Shown here: positions 59,366 through 64,000 of the stretch, piece after piece | Layout of the letters: each line of letters opens with the position of its first letter | Numbering within the stretch: the first letter of the stretch is position 1 | Notes under the pieces: generated by a model | The model's input: only the letters and a program-made list of their open reading frames with translations | What the model was told of the DNA's origin: nothing | Database searches by the model: none | Position numbers and translations under genes: made by a program | NCBI GenBank assembly: GCA_025667525.1 | Contig: CM046878.1 | Coordinates: 76,239,696-76,303,695, forward strand | Direction of reading: 5' to 3' | Source of the DNA: Glebionis coronaria | Lineage: Eukaryota > Streptophyta > Magnoliopsida > Asterales > Asteraceae | Length of the DNA: 64,000 nucleotides

Positions 59366-61739
59366 TTATCATATTCACTGATTCTCGTCCTCCAAAGGAT
59401 TTTCCAGTAAGCTTCCCCATTTTAAAAACTTTTGAATCATCCCCGACTCGTAAGATTAACTCACCTTCGGCCACATCCACTAAAGCTCGTCCGGTTCTCA
59501 AAAATGGCCGACCAAGTATTAAAGGAATACGAGGGTCCATTTCATAATCAACTACGACAAAATCGACCGGGAAAGTAAATGTGCCAACTTTGATAAACAC
59601 GTCTTCGGCTATACCAACGGGGTAAGCGAGAGTGCGATTTGCAAGTTCGAGAGTCATCTTTGTTGGAATGAGGTCGGGCAATGATGGTGTTTTCCAAACA
59701 CTCAATGGCATCAAATTAATACTAGCCCCGAGATCAGCAAGGGCAGTAAATTCTTCAGTTTTGTTGAACACGCAAGGCAACACAAAACGACCGGGATCTC
59801 CAAGCTTTTCCGGAAGTTCTTTAAGAATAACTGCAGAGCAGTTTTCATTTAAGCGGGTGTTTGCTTGTTCAATCAGCTTCTCCTTCTTGCTAAGCAATTC
59901 CTTGAATGCTTTGACAAATTTCGGCATGTGGCAAAGTGCTTCAACAAGGCTAATGTTGATGGTCATTTTAGATAGCATTTCCACATATTTCGATACTTGA
60001 CAGTCATTCTTGGTTAGATCGTTGGTCTTGCCTATGCGAGAAGGGTATGGGATTCTAGGTTGATAGGGAGACGGTGAAGGTGTAGTTGGTGAAGGTTGTG
60101 ATGTTGAAGGGTTCTTCCGAGATACATCGTCATGACGAGGCGGAGACGGTAATGGTGCGCTAATACTAGGTGTAGGAGGAGTAGGGATACATGGTGGGGG
60201 AGGAGGTGTAGATGATGGTGGTGGGATAGGTGGATTGACAATGGTAATTCCACTACGCGTAGTTATAGCACTCACATTAGCTCGCGGATTGGTGACGGTG
60301 TTTGAAGGTGGAGAACCCGAAGAAGAAGAAGGTTGAGCTTCGGGCAAGAAACTAGCCAACAGATTCTTTAATTCAGTTGTTTGAGTGCTGAAGGAGGATT
60401 GAATATTATCACGAACCTCGGTTCTGATGTCATTTCCTTGTTTCAAGATATCTCCTTTCAAATTGATTATTTGGCTCTGTAGATTCTTGATTTGCTCACC
60501 TTGAGTTCTCATGATGGCATCAACATCGGGATTAATGGGTGGGGTTTGTTGGGTGGGTGGTTGATAAGGGTTAGAAGCTCTTGGTGGGATTTGGTTGCTT
60601 CTATTGTAGTTGTTGGCGGGGTTTTGGTTTTGAGGAGAAAAACCAGGTGAAAGGTAATTGTTGGAATGGTAACTCAACAGATTTCTATCCCCTTGTTGTC
60701 TAGCTTGGTAATTTTCCGGTGAATAATTACCGTAAGCTGCATACACATTTTCCGGATTTCCTTGTGTCGAAGGACAATCGGTGTATGAGTGAGGACCGCC
60801 ACATGTTTCACAAGGATTAGCTACCACTTTAACTTGTTGTTGTTGTTGGTTTGAAGCGAGAAGCGTAATACTTTTGCTCATTTCGGCCATCATGCGGGTG
60901 AGTTCGGTCATCTCAGGGTTTGCTGAGGTAGAAGAAACATTGACTCTCGGGTTGTTCCTTGAAGAAGCAGAGGAATCCCAGTTTTTGTGGTGAGTAGTCA
61001 TGTTCTCAATAAGCTCTCTACACTCCTCGGGTCTCCTTTTCATGAATGTGCCACCGGCGACTGCATTAATCGTATCACGATCTAGAAAAGTCAATCCGTT
61101 GTAGAAAGTATCGATTAAGGTCACAGGGAGCATGTTGTGGTTTGGACATCTATCGATCAAGACATTATATCTCTCCCAAGCGTCAAAAAGAGATTCATCA
61201 GGGTCTTGCATGAAACCGCTGATCTGATTGCGAAGGCTTGTGACCATGGATGGTGGAAAGTAGCGCGACAAAAAGCGTTGAGTCATGTCATCCCAAGTAC
61301 GAATAGAATTCTTCGGAAGACGATCAAACCATTTCTCGGCATGATGCGATAAGGTATGTGGAAAGAGTTGTAGGTGAAGTACATCCATTGTGGCACCAGG
61401 CAACTTCATGCTTTGGGTGATTGTAATGAACTTGTCGAGGTGTTTGTTGGCATCATCATCAGGCAATCCTCTAAAAGGGTTTGTTTGCACTTGCTGAATC
61501 ATGTGGTGCTTCAACGAAAACTCAGGAGCGTTGATTTGCATCGGCGCAATCGGTCCTCCTCGTCCAAACATTGTTGGTTGACAAAGTTCCTCCATGGTCC
61601 AAAGATCGGGCCGTGGAAGAGCATTGTTGTTATTGTTATTATTATTAAGGTGCGGTGGAATGTTGTTGTTGTTAACACCTGCCATATCTGAATCTTCTTG
61701 AGGCTCGGGCTCTTGATAATTAGAAGATCTAGTACGCAT
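59325..61739 (-). CDS. Element D gag-protease polyprotein
   Basis: About 804 codons from MRTRSSNYQEPEPQEDSD; the frame is open further to 61796. Residues about 130-225 fit the gypsy Retrotrans_gag domain (HAEKWFDRLP, LRNQISGFMQ, FDAWERYNVLIDRCP). A knuckle CETCGGPHSYTDC (CX2CX3HX4C) lies at about 308-320. A Pro/Ser-rich linker follows, then a retropepsin-like segment with LADLGASINLMPLS at about 664-677 and PLILGRPFLRTGRALVD after it, as in Athila. It would supply capsid and protease. The frame is intact. A splice-acceptor-like tgcattttcag lies just before the start. Confidence 0.9.
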   Translation of the reverse strand: MRTRSSNYQEPEPQEDSDMAGVNNNNIPPHLNNNNNNNNALPRPDLWTMEELCQPTMFGRGGPIAPMQINAPEFSLKHHMIQQVQTNPFRGLPDDDANKHLDKFITITQSMKLPGATMDVLHLQLFPHTLSHHAEKWFDRLPKNSIRTWDDMTQRFLSRYFPPSMVTSLRNQISGFMQDPDESLFDAWERYNVLIDRCPNHNMLPVTLIDTFYNGLTFLDRDTINAVAGGTFMKRRPEECRELIENMTTHHKNWDSSASSRNNPRVNVSSTSANPEMTELTRMMAEMSKSITLLASNQQQQQVKVVANPCETCGGPHSYTDCPSTQGNPENVYAAYGNYSPENYQARQQGDRNLLSYHSNNYLSPGFSPQNQNPANNYNRSNQIPPRASNPYQPPTQQTPPINPDVDAIMRTQGEQIKNLQSQIINLKGDILKQGNDIRTEVRDNIQSSFSTQTTELKNLLASFLPEAQPSSSSGSPPSNTVTNPRANVSAITTRSGITIVNPPIPPPSSTPPPPPCIPTPPTPSISAPLPSPPRHDDVSRKNPSTSQPSPTTPSPSPYQPRIPYPSRIGKTNDLTKNDCQVSKYVEMLSKMTINISLVEALCHMPKFVKAFKELLSKKEKLIEQANTRLNENCSAVILKELPEKLGDPGRFVLPCVFNKTEEFTALADLGASINLMPLSVWKTPSLPDLIPTKMTLELANRTLAYPVGIAEDVFIKVGTFTFPVDFVVVDYEMDPRIPLILGRPFLRTGRALVDVAEGELILRVGDDSKVFKMGKLTGKSFGGRESVNMINVLDDFTVYDNFH

Positions 61740-61970
61740 ACACCTGAAAATGCAAAAGAAAACAAAATCAAACACAAAGACAATATATATACACAAGAAA
61801 GATAAAATCTTTTTGGATTTTTGAAATTTTTAATTTTTATGATTTTTTATCAATTTTTAATTTTTATGATTTTTTGAATTTTTTAGGCAAGAAAAATAAC
61901 GTTCACAAGTGAACGGATCCCAAAAAGCAACGTGTCTTTCACAGAAAACCGTCAATCTTAACGAAAAGAG
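61740..61970 (-). other. Element D leader between PBS and gag
   Basis: Short A/T-rich leader with a repeated tttttatgattttt-like segment (about 61828-61876). No ORF. Confidence 0.5.
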
Positions 61971-61985
61971 CCGGCAGCGGCGCCA
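61971..61985 (-). other. Primer binding site of element D
   Basis: The minus strand reads tggcgccgctgccgg, one mismatch from the tRNA-Asp complement used by Athila-type gypsy elements. It is two bases from the LTR, setting orientation. Confidence 0.85.
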
Positions 61986-61987
61986 TT

Positions 61988-63971
61988 TGATAACTAAGAT
62001 TTTCACCTAATTAAAAATATCGTTGGTCCTGTCTAATCGAATTGATCTAGGCTCTCTATGTGTGACTCTTATTGTTTTTGGTGGAACAAAGATGTGTCGT
62101 TGTAGTGTTTAAAATTAAAAGGTGCAAAACAATTAAAGTAAATGGGCTCTTAAAGTAAATCTAAGTCTAATTAAAATAAAGGTGCAAGTATTTAAAAACG
62201 TGACTGAAATTAAAGGGCACTAAAGTAAATGACGCAAACTTAAATCTAACTAAGGCAAACTTAAAACGCGACTAAAACTTAAACTAAGGCAAATAAACTT
62301 AAAGTGCAATTAAAATAAAGGCGGGAAAAATAAAGCTTGAAAATAAAAATCAAAGACAAAAGCTAATAAGAACCTGAATACAGCTCATTCGGAGTAAACC
62401 TTCGTTTGGAACAATCACTCGTCCGGAATGTCACCTTCGGTTGAAATGATTCTTCTTCGCTTGGAATATTGCCAAAATCCTTGATCCGGAACAAATTGAT
62501 CTGAATATGTCACTTATCCAAAACAATCCTTCGTTCGGAACTTTGCTGATTCGGAACTTTTGATTACCCCTTGATTCGGAAGATTCCGAATGAAGCTTCC
62601 TTGATTCGGAAGTTTAAAACTTCTGAATGAACAAACACTGATCCGGAACTAGCCCCTTGATTCGGAAGTTTATTCGGAACTTTTAAGTTCCGAATGAACA
62701 GTCCTTGGTTCGGAACTTTGGAAACTTCCGAATGAATACCCACTGATCCGGAACTTTTGAAGTTCCGAATGAACAGTGCTTGATCCGGAACTTTTGAGTT
62801 CCGAATGAAGCTTCTCTGGTTCGGAACATTGGAAGTTCCGAATGAATGGTTCTTGAGTCGGAAGTTTTCCTTCGTCCGGAACTTTGAATGTTCCGGATGA
62901 ACAAGCTTGACTCGGAACTTTTGCTGAGCCTAAGATCTTCCGGATGAACACTTGACTCGGAACTTTGGAAGTTCCGAATGAACAAACTCCCTTTCTTGAT
63001 TCGGAAGTTTTCACCTGGAAAGATCAGAAACACAAACAACTTTCCCGAAGAACAAGGGAATACAGTACAGCAGATTTAAACACAAATTAACCAAGATAAA
63101 CACAAACGATCTAATAAAAATAACCACGAATCAACAGTAATCATAAACAAACAATTAAAATCAAGAAATTTAACAACTTTTACCACAATAATCAAAAAAC
63201 CACTTGGATCAAAATAAAAGCATAAACATGAACATAAACATAAACACATAAATCAAAGATTAAGAAAGGTAGATAAGAGATTGACAAGATAAAGTAAAGA
63301 TTGACAATAATTAAATGAAAACTTACTTGAAATTAAATGAATTTAAGGTGCAAGACAAGGTATTTAAATTTGACAAGAAAAGTAAATGACAAGGTATTTA
63401 AATGGTGGAAGAGCTAATTGTCACACTTAGACAACAAGAAATAAACTTAGCTAGTCCTAATCTATATATAGGGGAGGATTAGGAAGCTTCCTCCCCTCTT
63501 TCCTTTTCTCTTAATTACAAGATTAGGTCCTTCCTTCTTTAATCTTCATTAATTGCGTCATTAGTCCTTTTCTTCTAATCTTCTTTAAACTTGGACTATA
63601 ATGATTTGTGGCTTGGGATTTCTTTTGAACTCGTCTTTAAATTTTTCAATAAAATAGACTTGAATTCTTCAGCTTTTGATAAACTTCCGTCTTTTGACTT
63701 TTTCTTCGATAAATCTTCAGAATTGGTCGTGGACTTCCGTTTCTTTTCCACTCTTGATTTCTCGACTTCGTCTTTCATCTTTTTCTTCAATAAAAGTCCG
63801 TAAATGCCCGTGAATGTCCGTGTTTTCTCCACTTTTCACCTTTTCGTCCTAAATCACAACAAAAACACAAACCACGCATAATTCCGACATAAAAGACATA
63901 AAATACACGTTTTTGGTCCGGTTATTACTGTAATTAAGTGGTAGAAAAGATGGGTGTTTACACACCTATCA
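61988..63971 (-). repeat. 5' LTR of element D
   Basis: 1984 bp, uninterrupted copy. It includes a long array of ttcggaa/ttccgaa inverted repeats (about 62400-63015) and tatatata at about 63463-63470. Open frames within the array are by-products of the repeat. Confidence 0.93.
62400..63015. repeat. Array of short inverted repeats in element D LTR (right copy)
   Basis: Counterpart of the array at 44380-45000, with a few base differences, so it was present before D inserted. Confidence 0.85.
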
Positions 63972-64000
63972 ACCTTTCTTAGGAAAGACCCCCTATGAGA
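63972..64000 (+). pseudogene. Element C integrase continuation after element D
   Basis: acctt repeats the five bases at 43969-43973. The remaining bases read on as the B integrase does at 34564-34584 (GKTPYE). The window ends here. Confidence 0.88.

Larger units (their letters stand above)
43974..63971 (-). mobile_element. Element D: gypsy-type gag-only (TR-GAG-like) LTR retrotransposon hosting element E
   Basis: D runs minus-strand. Its LTRs start TGATAACTAAG and end CACACCTATCA, flanked by perfect acctt duplications (43969-43973, 63972-63976). The 5' LTR is on the right; the 3' LTR is on the left and contains E. The interior (56522-61987) encodes gag and an aspartic protease, then a second acidic ORF. 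No RT, RNase H or integrase motif is visible. Without E the element is about 9.4 kb. Known TR-GAG elements have this layout. Confidence 0.88.

Overview
The window is plant nuclear DNA, almost certainly a eudicot; my lean is Asteraceae, by inference from the repeat style. It has two intact-looking intron-containing housekeeping genes, AT-rich intergenic DNA with small hAT-type MITEs, and large nested LTR retrotransposons. There is no sign of bacterial genes, CRISPR, rRNA or tRNA genes.

Layout. 1-4760: minus-strand Ty1/copia element (L), cut by the left window edge and decayed, with its 5' LTR at 4289-4760. 4761-10331: AT-rich DNA with decayed gene-like pieces and a 338 bp TIR element. 10332-17419 (+): a 15-exon beta-adaptin gene, 900 codons, with every exon junction phase-consistent. 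17996-19420 (-): a 6-exon, 230-codon SAP30/AFR-like gene, convergent with the adaptin gene. 19421-24929: intergenic DNA with three hAT-like non-autonomous elements and two small broken or unassigned ORFs.

24930-64000 is a stack of five LTR elements inside one another. Copia element A (24930-39586) is interrupted in RNase H by Sirevirus-like copia element B (30168-39292). Its 3' LTR is interrupted ten bases in by element C, of the same family as B (39587-43973, resuming at 63972). C is interrupted in its integrase by a minus-strand gypsy-type element D (43974-63971), which encodes gag-protease but no visible reverse transcriptase or integrase. D's left LTR is interrupted by copia element E (45788-56356). 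E is very young by LTR comparison (one difference in 380 bp) and has an intact 1180-codon pol ORF but no recognisable gag. Target-site duplications: B gactt/gcctt, D acctt/acctt, E gcccg/gcccg. The right ends of A and C lie outside the window.

The host genes have unrelated cellular roles: clathrin-adaptor trafficking and Sin3/HDAC chromatin regulation. The signals most worth a second look are: a perfect 26 bp palindrome next to the TATA box in B's LTR, whose block recurs in B's gag and 3' region; the array of inverted repeats in D's LTR; the TATA-plus-hairpin arrangement shared by three LTRs; and the gag-only (D) and gag-less (E) architectures of the two youngest insertions.
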